From an uncultured Sphingopyxis sp. (lineage in GTDB: Bacteria > Pseudomonadota > Alphaproteobacteria > Sphingomonadales > Sphingomonadaceae), in assembly GCA_936933955.1 (NCBI GenBank), contig CAKZIN010000073.1, positions 1-22,025 on the forward strand: a stretch of 22,025 nucleotides of DNA. Reading direction: 5' to 3'. The notes beneath the pieces were generated by a model, which was given only the letters and a program-made list of their open reading frames with translations, was not told where the DNA came from and did no database searches. A program made the position numbers and the translations under genes. Each line of letters opens with the position of its first letter. The stretch's first letter is position 1. Positions 5,570 to 13,279 of the stretch are shown piece by piece.

Positions 5570-8173
5570 TCAGGACTCCGACGGCGCCTCTGTGGCGGCG
5601 CACTTCTTGGCCGGCGCCTTCTTGGCGGCAGGCTTCTTCGCGGGTGCCTTCTTGGCCGCCGCCTTCTTCGCGGGGGCTTTTGCGACACCGCGCTTCCTGG
5701 GCGCTGGACCGCGCGCGATCTTGGCGTCGATCAGCGCAATCGCCTCCTCGAGCGTCACCGCGTCCTTGTCCGCGCTCTTGGGCAGCGTCGCGTGGGTAGT
5801 GCCGTCGCTGACATAGGGGCCGAAGCGCCCGTCGAGCAGCTTGATCGTCTGCCCAGACGTCGGATGCGGCCCGAGTTCCTTGCCCGCGGGCTTGGCGGGG
5901 CGCCCGCCGCGCGCGTTGCCCTCCGCGATGCGCGTCACCGCGGCGTTCATGCCGATGTCGAGCGCATCCTGCGTGCTTTCGAGCTTCGTGTACTTGCCGC
6001 CGTGCAGCAAATACGGGCCATAGCGACCAAGCCCCGCCTGGATCGGTTCGCCGGTCTCCGGGTGCATCCCGACTTCGCGCGGGAGGGAGAGCAGCCTCAG
6101 CGCAAGCTCGAGGTCCAGCGCGCCCGCCAGGTCGGCAGGGATCGAGCTGCGCTTCGCTTCCTTACCATCGCCGAGCTGCACGTAGGCGCCGAACCGTCCG
6201 TTCTTGCGCGCGACGTCGAGCCCGGTGGCGGGGTCGGTGCCCAGCACCTCATCCTCACCGCCGCCTTCGCCTTCGCCCTGGCCGAAACGGCGGGTGAAGC
6301 TGCATTCGGGGTAGTTGGAGCAGGCGACGAAGCTGCCGAAGCGACCGCCACGCAGCGACAGCCGTCCGCTCTGGCATTTGGGGCACAGGCGCGGATCGCT
6401 GCCGTCGCCCTTGTCCGGGAACAGCCAGGGCCCGAGGAATTCGTCGAGCGCGGCAGTGACGTCGCTCGGCCGCTGCTCCATCACCTCCGCGGTGCGCGGT
6501 TTGAAGTCGCGCCAAAAATCCTCAAGCAGCTTCAGCCAGTTCTCGCGGCCACCGGAGACATCGTCGAGCTGATCCTCCAACGCGGCCGTGTAGTCATCGG
6601 CGACGTAGCGCGCGAAGAAGCGCTCGAGAAAGGCGGTCAGCAGCCGCCCGCTCTCCTCCGGCTTGAACCGCGCCTTGTCGAGCTGGACGTAACCGCGGTC
6701 TTTCAGCACCTGCAGGATCGAAGCGTAGGTCGACGGGCGACCGATGCCGAGTTCCTCCAGTCGTTTGACCAGGCTCGCCTCGGAAAAGCGCGGCGGCGGC
6801 TGCGTGCTGTGCTGGTTCGCATCGACCGAGCGCAAGGCGGGAACGTCGCCCGCCTGCATCGGCGGCAGCAGCCGCGCATCGTCCTCACCGTCGCTGTCGC
6901 GGGTGGAGGCGGCGGATTCGTCCCGCCCTTCCTCATAAAGCGCGAGGTAGCCGGGAAAGCGTACCACCTGCCCCGTCGCACGCAGGCCGAGCTGCCCCGA
7001 CCCGTCGGCCAGATCGACGCTGGTGCGCTCCAGCTGCGCCGACGCCATCTGGCTCGCCAGCGCGCGCTTGAACACCAGTTCGTAGAGCCGCGCGTGATCG
7101 CCGCTGCCGGCGCGTTCGCGGCCGAAGTCGGTCGGGCGGATCGCTTCGTGCGCTTCCTGCGCGTTCTTGGCCTTGCTCTTGTAGATGCGCGGCTTGTCGG
7201 GGACGTAGGCGCCGCCATCGCGATAGCGTTCCGCGATCGCCTTGCGCGCGGCGGAGATGGCGCTGTCGTCCATCTGTACGCCATCGGTGCGCATGTAGGT
7301 GATCAGCCCGTCCTCATAGAGGCCCTGCGCCACGCGCATTGTGTGGCTGGCGGAAAAGCCGAGCTTGCGCGCCGCCTCCTGCTGGAGGCTCGAAGTGGTG
7401 AACGGCGGCGGTGGGTTGCGGGTGAGCGGTTTCGTCTCGACGTTGCGCACCGTCAGGCGCGCGCCTTCGACCGCCGTGCGCGCCCGCTCGGCGGTGCCGG
7501 CGTCGGCGATGCTCAGCCGCTCGAGCTTCTTGCCTTCGAACTGCACCAGCCGCGCTTCGAAAGGCGTGCCAGCATGCTCGAGTTGAGCGATGACCGACCA
7601 ATAGTCCTGCGCGCGGAACGCTTCGATCTCGCGCTCGCGGTCGACGATCAGCCGGAGGGCCACCGACTGCACGCGCCCCGCCGACTTCGCGCCGGGCAGT
7701 TTGCGCCACAGCACGGGCGAGAGCGTGAAGCCCACCAGATAGTCGAGCGCCCGGCGCGCCCGGTAAGCGTCGATGAGGTCTTCATCGAGGCTGCGCGGGG
7801 CGGCCATCGCAGCGGTCACCGCAGACTTGGTGATCGCGTTGAAGGTGACGCGGTCGACCTTGGCCGGCAGCACCTTTTTCTGCCGCAACACCTCTTGCAG
7901 ATGCCAGCTGATCGCCTCCCCCTCCCGATCGGGGTCGGTGGCGAGGATCAGGCGCTCGGCGCCTTTGGCGGCGTCGGCGATCTCCTTCAGCCGCTTCGCC
8001 TTGTCGGGGTAGGTTTCCCACGACATCGCGAAGTCCGCGTCGGGATCGACCGAGCCATCCTTGGGCGGCAGGTCGCGGACGTGGCCGTAGGATGCGAGCA
8101 CCCGGAAGTCGCGACCGAGGTAGCCCTCGATCGTCTTGGCCTTCGCCGGAGACTCGACAATAACTAGCTGCAC
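5570..8173 (-). CDS. topA: DNA topoisomerase I (type IA)
   Basis: Relaxes negatively supercoiled DNA by cutting one strand. The 867-aa product begins with the TOPRIM domain (QLVIVESPAKAKTI; DPDREGEA near 80-87). The active-site tyrosine is in GLITYMRTDG at residue 293, and SAGRVQSVALR is conserved. A single four-Cys zinc finger lies near residues 597-624 (CPKC, then CSNYPEC), followed by several GRFGAYV-type repeats and an Ala/Lys/Pro tail. I chose GTG at 8173 (MQLVIVES); TTG at 8176 is possible and adds one codon. GAGGG lies 8 nt before the GTG, in the arm of a perfect hairpin (8181-8215). Upstream is dprA and downstream pyrH, both on the same strand. Confidence 0.97.
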   Translation of the reverse strand: MQLVIVESPAKAKTIEGYLGRDFRVLASYGHVRDLPPKDGSVDPDADFAMSWETYPDKAKRLKEIADAAKGAERLILATDPDREGEAISWHLQEVLRQKKVLPAKVDRVTFNAITKSAVTAAMAAPRSLDEDLIDAYRARRALDYLVGFTLSPVLWRKLPGAKSAGRVQSVALRLIVDREREIEAFRAQDYWSVIAQLEHAGTPFEARLVQFEGKKLERLSIADAGTAERARTAVEGARLTVRNVETKPLTRNPPPPFTTSSLQQEAARKLGFSASHTMRVAQGLYEDGLITYMRTDGVQMDDSAISAARKAIAERYRDGGAYVPDKPRIYKSKAKNAQEAHEAIRPTDFGRERAGSGDHARLYELVFKRALASQMASAQLERTSVDLADGSGQLGLRATGQVVRFPGYLALYEEGRDESAASTRDSDGEDDARLLPPMQAGDVPALRSVDANQHSTQPPPRFSEASLVKRLEELGIGRPSTYASILQVLKDRGYVQLDKARFKPEESGRLLTAFLERFFARYVADDYTAALEDQLDDVSGGRENWLKLLEDFWRDFKPRTAEVMEQRPSDVTAALDEFLGPWLFPDKGDGSDPRLCPKCQSGRLSLRGGRFGSFVACSNYPECSFTRRFGQGEGEGGGEDEVLGTDPATGLDVARKNGRFGAYVQLGDGKEAKRSSIPADLAGALDLELALRLLSLPREVGMHPETGEPIQAGLGRYGPYLLHGGKYTKLESTQDALDIGMNAAVTRIAEGNARGGRPAKPAGKELGPHPTSGQTIKLLDGRFGPYVSDGTTHATLPKSADKDAVTLEEAIALIDAKIARGPAPRKRGVAKAPAKKAAAKKAPAKKPAAKKAPAKKCAATEAPSES
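5603..5679 (-). repeat. Tandem coding repeat for the Lys/Ala-rich TopA tail
   Basis: Short near-identical units built on cttcttggc/cttcttcgc recur every 12 to 21 bp and encode KKAPAKK/KKAAAKK peptides at the extreme C-terminus of topoisomerase I. The tail resembles the basic repeats of histone H1-like proteins. Such tracts bind DNA non-specifically and readily change in copy number. Confidence 0.8.
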
Positions 8174-8180
8174 CAACCGA

Positions 8181-8215
8181 ACCCTCGCTTGTCTCTCACA
8201 CGTGCGTGCGAGGGT
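8181..8215 (-). promoter_or_regulatory. Hairpin overlapping the topA ribosome binding site
   Basis: ACCCTCGC (8181-8188) and GCGAGGGT (8208-8215) are perfect reverse complements with a 19-nt loop. On the minus strand transcript the 3' arm of the stem contains the GAGGG that serves as the topA ribosome binding site, 8 nt before the GTG start. When folded, the stem would block ribosome access. The structure is seen directly; its regulatory role is inferred. Confidence 0.5.
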
Positions 8216-8273
8216 GGCGAGGGGGTCTGCCGGCTGTCAACCGGTGGCTGAGCCTATTCTCAGCGCATCGGGT

Positions 8274-9377
8274 TCACGCCCGCAGCGCCACCCGCCCGCC
8301 CGCATGACGCTCCACTCGACCAGCGAGTTCGAGGTCGACCAACAGATGCCCGACCGTCCCCGCACCGAGGCCTGACTGACGCGTCAGCTCGTCCACGCTC
8401 ACCGCCACCGGGCCGAGCAGCGAGACGATGCGACCGCTCGCGTCCTCCGGCACCTCACACGCCTCTGCCCCCTCCGCCTCGAACGCGAGCTCGGGTGCTG
8501 CCACGATCGGACGCAGCTGCCCCGGATCGATCGGGGCGAGCGCTTCGATCACGTCGGCGGCGGACTGCACCAGCGTTGCGCCTTCCCTGATCAGGCCGTT
8601 GCAGCCCTGCGCGCGCGGATCGAGCGGGCTGCCCGGGACCGCCATCACCTCCCGCCCCGCGTCCCCGGCCATCTTGGCGGTGAGCAGCGAACCCGAGCGC
8701 GGCGCTGCCTCCACCACCAGCGTGCCGAGCGACAGCCCGGCGATAATTCGGTTGCGATGCGGGAAGTTGCGGGCGAGCGGCTCGGTGCCCGGCGGCTGCT
8801 CGGTCAGCACCAGCTGCTCTTCGCACAGCCGCTGCTGGAGCTTTGCGTTCTCGGGCGGGAAGTGCACGTCGATGCCGCAGCCGAGCACGGCGATCGTCGC
8901 CCCGCCCTCCGCCGCGCCGAAATGCGCTGCCGCGTCTATGCCGCGCGCGAGCCCGCTCACCACGGTCAGCCCGGCCTCGCCCAGTTCCTGTGCAATGTCG
9001 CGCGCAAAGCGACAGGCGGCGGCGGAAGCGTTGCGCGCGCCGACGATGGCCACCATCCGCCCCGCGAGCAGCTCCGCCCTCCCCTTGAGGATCAGCGCGG
9101 ACGGCGCATTGTCGAGCAGGCGCAGCAGCGGCGGATATTCGGGATCGTCGACGAACAGGTAGCGCGCGCCCAACGCCGCCACGCGCGCCATCTCGCGCTC
9201 GACCGCAGTGACTGGGGCTGGGCTGAACGGCTGTCCGCCCGCCTTGCGGACGATGTCAGGGAGCGCCTCGAGCGCGGCGCTCGCGCTGCCGAAGCGACGC
9301 ACCAGCTGGCGGTAGGTGACGGGCCCAACCCGCCGAGTTCGGGCAAGCCGCAGCCGCGCAAGCGCAGTATCACTCAC
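8274..9377 (-). CDS. dprA: DNA-processing protein DprA
   Basis: Binds incoming single-stranded DNA during natural transformation and loads RecA. The 367-aa protein has an N-terminal helical (SAM/HhH-like) region, the central Rossmann-like domain with MVAIVGARNAS, VVSGLARGIDAAAH and the AAPRSGSLLTA and VPGSPLDPRAQGCN segments, and a C-terminal winged-helix domain (VDELTRQSGLGAGTVGHLLVDLELAGRV region). I chose GTG at 9377, giving VSDTALARL, because it overlaps the plsY stop as GTGA; the longer reading to 9968 is plsY in another frame. The plsY-dprA-topA order fits a single transcript. Whether the organism is transformable cannot be judged, as no uptake genes lie in the window. Confidence 0.95.
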   Translation of the reverse strand: MSDTALARLRLARTRRVGPVTYRQLVRRFGSASAALEALPDIVRKAGGQPFSPAPVTAVEREMARVAALGARYLFVDDPEYPPLLRLLDNAPSALILKGRAELLAGRMVAIVGARNASAAACRFARDIAQELGEAGLTVVSGLARGIDAAAHFGAAEGGATIAVLGCGIDVHFPPENAKLQQRLCEEQLVLTEQPPGTEPLARNFPHRNRIIAGLSLGTLVVEAAPRSGSLLTAKMAGDAGREVMAVPGSPLDPRAQGCNGLIREGATLVQSAADVIEALAPIDPGQLRPIVAAPELAFEAEGAEACEVPEDASGRIVSLLGPVAVSVDELTRQSGLGAGTVGHLLVDLELAGRVERHAGGRVALRA

Positions 9378-9976
9378 GCGGGAGAGGCTTTGCTGCGACC
9401 GACCTTGGGTTCCGTTCCGGCGAGCAGGCGCGAGATGTTGCTGCGATGCGCCCACCACACCAACAGCGCCACCGCGATTGCCATCGGCAGCATCGCGCCC
9501 GAGCCGAACAGCGCGATGCTGACCGGGAAGCTCACCGCAGCAAGCAGGCTCGACACCGAGGAGAAGCGCGTCGCAGCGAGGCTGCCGAGCCACGTCAGCG
9601 CGTAGATGAGGCCCGCGACAGGCAGCAGCGCGAGCGCCACGCCCATCAGCGTCGCCGCGCCCTTTCCGCCGCGAAGGCCCAGCCACACCGGATAGAGGTG
9701 TCCGATCACCGCTAGCGCTCCAGCGGCGGGGGCGGCGTCGGGCGCCACGAACAGCGCCAGCAGCACTGCCGCCGCGCCTTTGAGGAGGTCGAACAGCAGC
9801 GTCGCCGCGGCCAGGTCCTTGCGCCCGGTGCGCAGCACGTTGGTCGCTCCGGTGGCGCCCGATCCGATCTGGCGGACGTCGCCGACGCCGCCGATCCGTG
9901 CCAGCAATAGCCCAAAGGGGATCGATCCGAGCAGATAGCCCGCAACCATCACCAGGATCGGTGTCCAATGGATCAT
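9374..9976 (-). CDS. plsY: Glycerol-3-phosphate acyltransferase PlsY
   Basis: Membrane enzyme that moves an acyl group from acyl-phosphate to glycerol 3-phosphate, the first step of phospholipid synthesis in the PlsX/PlsY route. The 200-aa product has five or more hydrophobic segments and the three family motifs: GSIPFGLLLAR near the N-terminus, GSGATGATNVLR, and GHLYPVWLGLRGGKGAAT. The ATG at 9976 (MIHWTPIL) has GGAGGGG about 8 nt upstream; the reading extended to 10036 adds a non-conserved, non-hydrophobic segment. It ends in a 4-bp overlap with dprA. It is divergent from murI and is the first gene of the minus-strand run, so its promoter must lie in 9977-10091. Its product feeds the same pathway as CdsA. 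Confidence 0.95.
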   Translation of the reverse strand: MIHWTPILVMVAGYLLGSIPFGLLLARIGGVGDVRQIGSGATGATNVLRTGRKDLAAATLLFDLLKGAAAVLLALFVAPDAAPAAGALAVIGHLYPVWLGLRGGKGAATLMGVALALLPVAGLIYALTWLGSLAATRFSSVSSLLAAVSFPVSIALFGSGAMLPMAIAVALLVWWAHRSNISRLLAGTEPKVGRSKASPA

Positions 9977-10091
9977 TCGCGCAGCCCCTCCGCCATGTTC
10001 ACGGGCTGTTCGGTAAGCCCGCGACGAACGCGTCACAAGGGGGGGCGGCTTGCACCGCGCTCGCCCACGTGGCTAGTCGCGGAGCATGCAG
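9977..10091. promoter_or_regulatory. Divergent upstream region of plsY and murI
   Basis: About 115 bp between the two starts must hold both promoters. It has the plsY ribosome binding site (GGAGGGG on the minus strand) and a G-run at about 10039-10045. TTGCAC at 10050 has no acceptable -10 box at 16 to 18 bp. I see no clear operator. Confidence 0.4.
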
Positions 10092-10886
10092 GTGCGCAGC
10101 GACGACCCGACCCTCATCTTCGACAGCGGCGTAGGCGGCCTTACCGTGCTGCGTGAGGTGCGAGCGCTGCTGCCCGAAATGCCGCTGGTGTACGCCGCGG
10201 ACCGCGCGGGCTTTCCCTATGGCACCAAGTCCGAGGCGGAAATCGCGGCGCGCGTTCCGGCGCTGCTCGGGCGGTTGGTGGAGCGATACCGTCCGCGCAT
10301 CGCGGTGATCGCATGCAATACCGCTTCGACCATCGCGCTGCCCGCGGTCCGCGCCGCGCTCGATCTGCCGATCGTCGGCACGGTGCCCGCGATCAAGCCC
10401 GCCGCGGCGATTAGCGTCACCCGCGTGATCGGCGTGCTCGGCACGCAGGCGACCGTCCGGCAACCCTATGTCGACCGCCTCGCCGCGGAGTTCGCGAGCG
10501 ACTGCACCATCGTCCGCCACGGAGCCCCGGAACTGGTGGAGCTCGCCGAGATGAAGCTGCGCGGCAAGCCTCTCCCGGAACGAGGCGTCGCCGCTGCCAT
10601 AGCGCCGATGTTCGCGGAAGAGGCCGGGGCGGAGATCGACGTCATCGTCCTCGCCTGCACGCATTTTCCGCTGTTGTCGGACGAGATCGCGGCGGCGGCT
10701 CCGCACGAGGTCGCACTGGTCGACGGTGCCGCTGGCATCGCTCGCCGCTGCGCAACGCTGCTGGCGGGCCAGTCCGTGAGGCGCACCTGTGTCGATCGCG
10801 CAGTGCTGACCGGGGAGGATGACCCGCTCCCCGCCCTCGTCCAGAGCTTCGCACGGTTCGGGCTTCCGGAGGTCGAGCGGCTGTAG
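10092..10886 (+). CDS. murI: Glutamate racemase
   Basis: Converts L-glutamate to D-glutamate for peptidoglycan, in the cytoplasm, without a cofactor. Conserved segments are IFDSGVGGLTVLRE at the N-terminus, ADRAGFPYGTKS, the first catalytic cysteine in IACNTAS and the second in LACTHFPLL. The length is normal at 264 aa. Two in-frame starts exist, ATG at 10086 and GTG at 10092. The only ribosome binding site, GGAG at 10081-10084, is one base from the ATG but 7 nt from the GTG, so I favour the GTG. It is followed by hemA after a 59-bp gap on the same strand. Confidence 0.96.
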   Translation: MRSDDPTLIFDSGVGGLTVLREVRALLPEMPLVYAADRAGFPYGTKSEAEIAARVPALLGRLVERYRPRIAVIACNTASTIALPAVRAALDLPIVGTVPAIKPAAAISVTRVIGVLGTQATVRQPYVDRLAAEFASDCTIVRHGAPELVELAEMKLRGKPLPERGVAAAIAPMFAEEAGAEIDVIVLACTHFPLLSDEIAAAAPHEVALVDGAAGIARRCATLLAGQSVRRTCVDRAVLTGEDDPLPALVQSFARFGLPEVERL

Positions 10887-10888
10887 TT

Positions 10889-10907
10889 GCTGCGAATCGT
10901 TCGCGCT
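10889..10907 (+). promoter_or_regulatory. Dyad resembling an iron-regulator (Fur-type) site before hemA
   Basis: TGCGAATCGTTCGCG contains the perfect dyad GCGAA-TCG-TTCGC (10892-10904), 3 bp after the murI stop and about 42 bp before the hemA start. Fur-box-like sites in proteobacteria often have the core GCGAATCATTCTC or similar. A link between iron status and the first step of heme synthesis would make sense. It could also be a chance hairpin. Confidence 0.3.
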
Positions 10908-10945
10908 CGCATCGCCCCGCGTTCGGCGCTATGCGGCGCGCCACG

Positions 10946-12160
10946 ATGGACTATCAGCACCAGTTCGAACGCGCGATCGAACGGCTCCACGCCGAAGGCC
11001 GCTACCGCGTTTTCATCGATATTCTGCGCAACAAGGGCATGTTCCCGAACGCGCGCTGCTTTGCAGGCCATAATGGCCCGAAGCCGATCACCGTGTGGTG
11101 CTCCAACGACTACCTCTCGATGGGGCAGCACCCCGACGTCATCGCCGCGATGGAAGGCGCGCTGCACGACGTCGGCGCGGGCTCCGGGGGCACGCGCAAC
11201 ATCGGCGGTAATACGCACTACCATATCGACCTGGAGGCGGAACTCGCCGACCTGCATGGCAAAGAGGCCGCGCTGCTGTTCACCTCGGGCTACATCTCGA
11301 ACGAGGCGACGCTGTCGACCCTCGGCAAGGTGCTTCCGGGGCTGATCATCTTCTCCGACGAGCTCAACCACGCATCGATGATAGCGGGTATTAGGGGCGC
11401 GGGGTGCGACAAGCGCGTGTTCCGCCACAACGACCTCGCTCATCTCGAGGAGATGCTGAGTGAGGCGGACCCGGACGCGCCCAAGCTGATCGCATTCGAG
11501 AGCGTCTATTCGATGGACGGTGACGTGGCGCCGATCGCGGCGATCTGCGATCTCGCCGACAAATATGGCGCACTCACCTACTGCGATGAAGTCCACGCGG
11601 TGGGCATGTATGGGTCGCGCGGTGGTGGCATAACCGACCGCGATGCTGTCGCGGATCGGGTGACGATCATCGAAGGCACGCTGGCCAAGGCGATTGGCGT
11701 CATGGGGGGCTATGTCGCTGCCGATCAGGTGATCATCGACGTGGTGCGGAGCTACGCGCCGGGCTTCATCTTCACCACGTCGCTGTCGCCGGTGCTGGTC
11801 GCGGGTGCGCTGGCGAGCGTGCGGCACCTCAAGCAGTCCAACGTCGAGCGCGAGGGCCAGCAGGCCGCTGCCGCTCGTCTCAAGTCGATGATGGCCGACG
11901 CGGGCCTTCCGGTGATGGCGTCGGAGACGCACATCGTGCCGCTGATGGTCGGCGATCCGGTGCGCGCCAAGCGGATCAGCGACATCCTCCTCGCCGAATA
12001 CGGCGTCTATGTGCAGCCGATCAATTTCCCGACCGTCCCGCGCGGGACAGAGCGCCTGCGCTTCACGCCAGGGCCGAGCCACGACGAAGCGATGATGCGC
12101 GAACTGGTCGACGCGCTGAGCGAGATTTGGGAGCGGCTGGAACTGCGCAAGGCGGCGTAG
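10946..12160 (+). CDS. hemA: 5-aminolevulinate synthase
   Basis: PLP enzyme condensing glycine and succinyl-CoA to 5-aminolevulinate, the first step of heme synthesis by the C4 route typical of Alphaproteobacteria. The 404-aa product shows WCSNDYLSMG, GAGSGGTRNIGGNTHYH, the PLP-contacting CDEVHAVGMYG and the Schiff-base lysine K248 in EGTLAKAIGVMGG, the same number as in Rhodobacter capsulatus ALAS. I chose ATG at 10946 (MDYQHQFERAI) because the family starts there; ATG at 10931 adds five residues and neither has a good ribosome binding site. It may be read through from murI or from its own promoter in the 59-bp gap. It converges on the dehydratase gene. Confidence 0.97.
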   Translation: MDYQHQFERAIERLHAEGRYRVFIDILRNKGMFPNARCFAGHNGPKPITVWCSNDYLSMGQHPDVIAAMEGALHDVGAGSGGTRNIGGNTHYHIDLEAELADLHGKEAALLFTSGYISNEATLSTLGKVLPGLIIFSDELNHASMIAGIRGAGCDKRVFRHNDLAHLEEMLSEADPDAPKLIAFESVYSMDGDVAPIAAICDLADKYGALTYCDEVHAVGMYGSRGGGITDRDAVADRVTIIEGTLAKAIGVMGGYVAADQVIIDVVRSYAPGFIFTTSLSPVLVAGALASVRHLKQSNVEREGQQAAAARLKSMMADAGLPVMASETHIVPLMVGDPVRAKRISDILLAEYGVYVQPINFPTVPRGTERLRFTPGPSHDEAMMRELVDALSEIWERLELRKAA

Positions 12161-12183
12161 CAGCGCAACCCTCCGTCACGTCG

Positions 12184-12202
12184 CCCCGGAGTCATTCCGG
12201 GG
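12184..12202. terminator. Hairpin between convergent hemA and dehydratase genes
   Basis: CCCCGGA (12184-12190) and TCCGGGG (12196-12202) form a perfect 7-bp stem with loop GTCAT. No T-run follows on either strand. The cgtca-CCCCGGA-n5-TCCGGGG pattern resembles a dispersed palindrome found between genes in alphaproteobacteria. It may act as a bidirectional transcript end or simply protect 3' ends. Confidence 0.5.
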
Positions 12203-12234
12203 CCGGGCCTTCTTCCTGATGCGACGCACGGGCG

Positions 12235-13218
12235 CTAGTCTCCGAGGAGAACGCGCGCAAAAACCTCCGCATCGACGTTGCCGCCCGACAGGGTGATGCA
12301 CAGCCCGTCGCGCACCTCGACCTTTCCTGCCAGCACCGCCGCGAGTGCGACCGCTCCGCCGGGCTCGACCACTAGCCGCAAACGGTCGAACGCGCAGCGC
12401 ATGGCGTCCGCCACCTCCGCCTCGCTCACCGACACCGCCTTCGCCCCTGCGTCCATCAGCACCGCGAGCGGACGCTCCCCGGTGACCAGCGTTTGGACCG
12501 CATCGCACATGGTCGGCGGTGGATTGGGGCCAACCGGCACCGGTCGACCAGCCGAAAGGCTCGCGCCGACATCGTCCCACCCCTCGGGTTCCACTAACGT
12601 GATCGGCGTGCCGGGCGATGCGAGCGCGATACCGCCAGACAGCCCCCCACCGCCGCAGCACACCACCCACCCGGCGGGTTCCCTCCCAGTAAGGTCGCGC
12701 AGCTGCGCCGCCACTTCCACCGCGACGCTGCCCTGCCCTTCGATCACCCACGGGTCGTCAAAGCTCGGCACGACGACCGCCCCGCGCGCACCCGCCAGCC
12801 GAGCGGCGATGTCCTCGCGCGATTCGCGATAGCGGTCGTAGAGCACTACCTCGGCCCCAAGCGCTTGCGTGTTGGCGACCTTCTTTACCGGGGCGTCGCG
12901 CGGCATGACGATGGTCGCCGCCACACCCAGCCGCCGCGCCGCCCAAGCCACCCCCTGCGCATGATTGCCGCTCGAGAACGCGACGACGCAACGCCTGCGC
13001 TGTTCGTCGGAGAGGTCGGTCAGCCGATGCCACGCCCCGCGGACCTTGAACGCACCGATCGGCTGCAGGCACTCCGCCTTGCACCAGATGGTCGCATCCT
13101 CGACCTCCAGCGGCAGCAGCGGCGTCGGCGGAAGGATCTTGGCGATCTTGGCCGCGGCCGCGAGCACGCCCTCGCGTGTCGGACGACGATCGGGAGACAA
13201 GGGGGTAGGGTTCGGCAT
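12235..13218 (-). CDS. PLP-dependent threonine/serine dehydratase (serine racemase-like)
   Basis: A fold-type II PLP enzyme of 327 aa. The lysine that binds PLP is K58 in IGAFKVRGAW, the substrate loop is SSGNHAQG (82-89), and the phosphate-binding glycine loop is GGGGLSGG (189-196). It lacks the C-terminal regulatory ACT domain of biosynthetic IlvA, so it resembles catabolic threonine dehydratase or serine racemase; the substrate cannot be settled from sequence. The expected products are 2-oxobutyrate or pyruvate plus ammonia. The ATG at 13218 has AAGGGA about 6 nt upstream. It is divergent from the saccharopine-dehydrogenase-family gene, with a 61-bp shared upstream region, and converges on hemA. 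Confidence 0.9.
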   Translation of the reverse strand: MPNPTPLSPDRRPTREGVLAAAAKIAKILPPTPLLPLEVEDATIWCKAECLQPIGAFKVRGAWHRLTDLSDEQRRRCVVAFSSGNHAQGVAWAARRLGVAATIVMPRDAPVKKVANTQALGAEVVLYDRYRESREDIAARLAGARGAVVVPSFDDPWVIEGQGSVAVEVAAQLRDLTGREPAGWVVCCGGGGLSGGIALASPGTPITLVEPEGWDDVGASLSAGRPVPVGPNPPPTMCDAVQTLVTGERPLAVLMDAGAKAVSVSEAEVADAMRCAFDRLRLVVEPGGAVALAAVLAGKVEVRDGLCITLSGGNVDAEVFARVLLGD

Positions 13219-13279
13219 CGCTTTCCCTTATGCGCGGGCCAACCGCGGGCTTGTCCCGCTTAGAATGGAGGAGCGTCGC

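Noticed and set aside
5792..8167. Long open frame (791 codons) on the plus strand opposite topA
   Set aside because: It is the antisense shadow of topA, kept open by the high GC and codon bias; its composition is Arg/Ala/Gly/His-rich, with no domain and no ribosome binding site.
8247..8264. GCTGAG/CTCAGC hairpin as the dprA terminator
   Set aside because: Perfect 6-bp stem just after dprA, but no T-run follows on the minus strand, and topA directly downstream is probably cotranscribed.
10466..12082. 538-codon minus-strand frame opposite murI and hemA
   Set aside because: Antisense to two well-supported genes, His/Arg-rich with no domain.
13261..13266. TAGAAT as a -10 box for the carboxynorspermidine dehydrogenase
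   Set aside because: It would start transcription at or after the ribosome binding site, and no -35 box is found at 16 to 18 bp.
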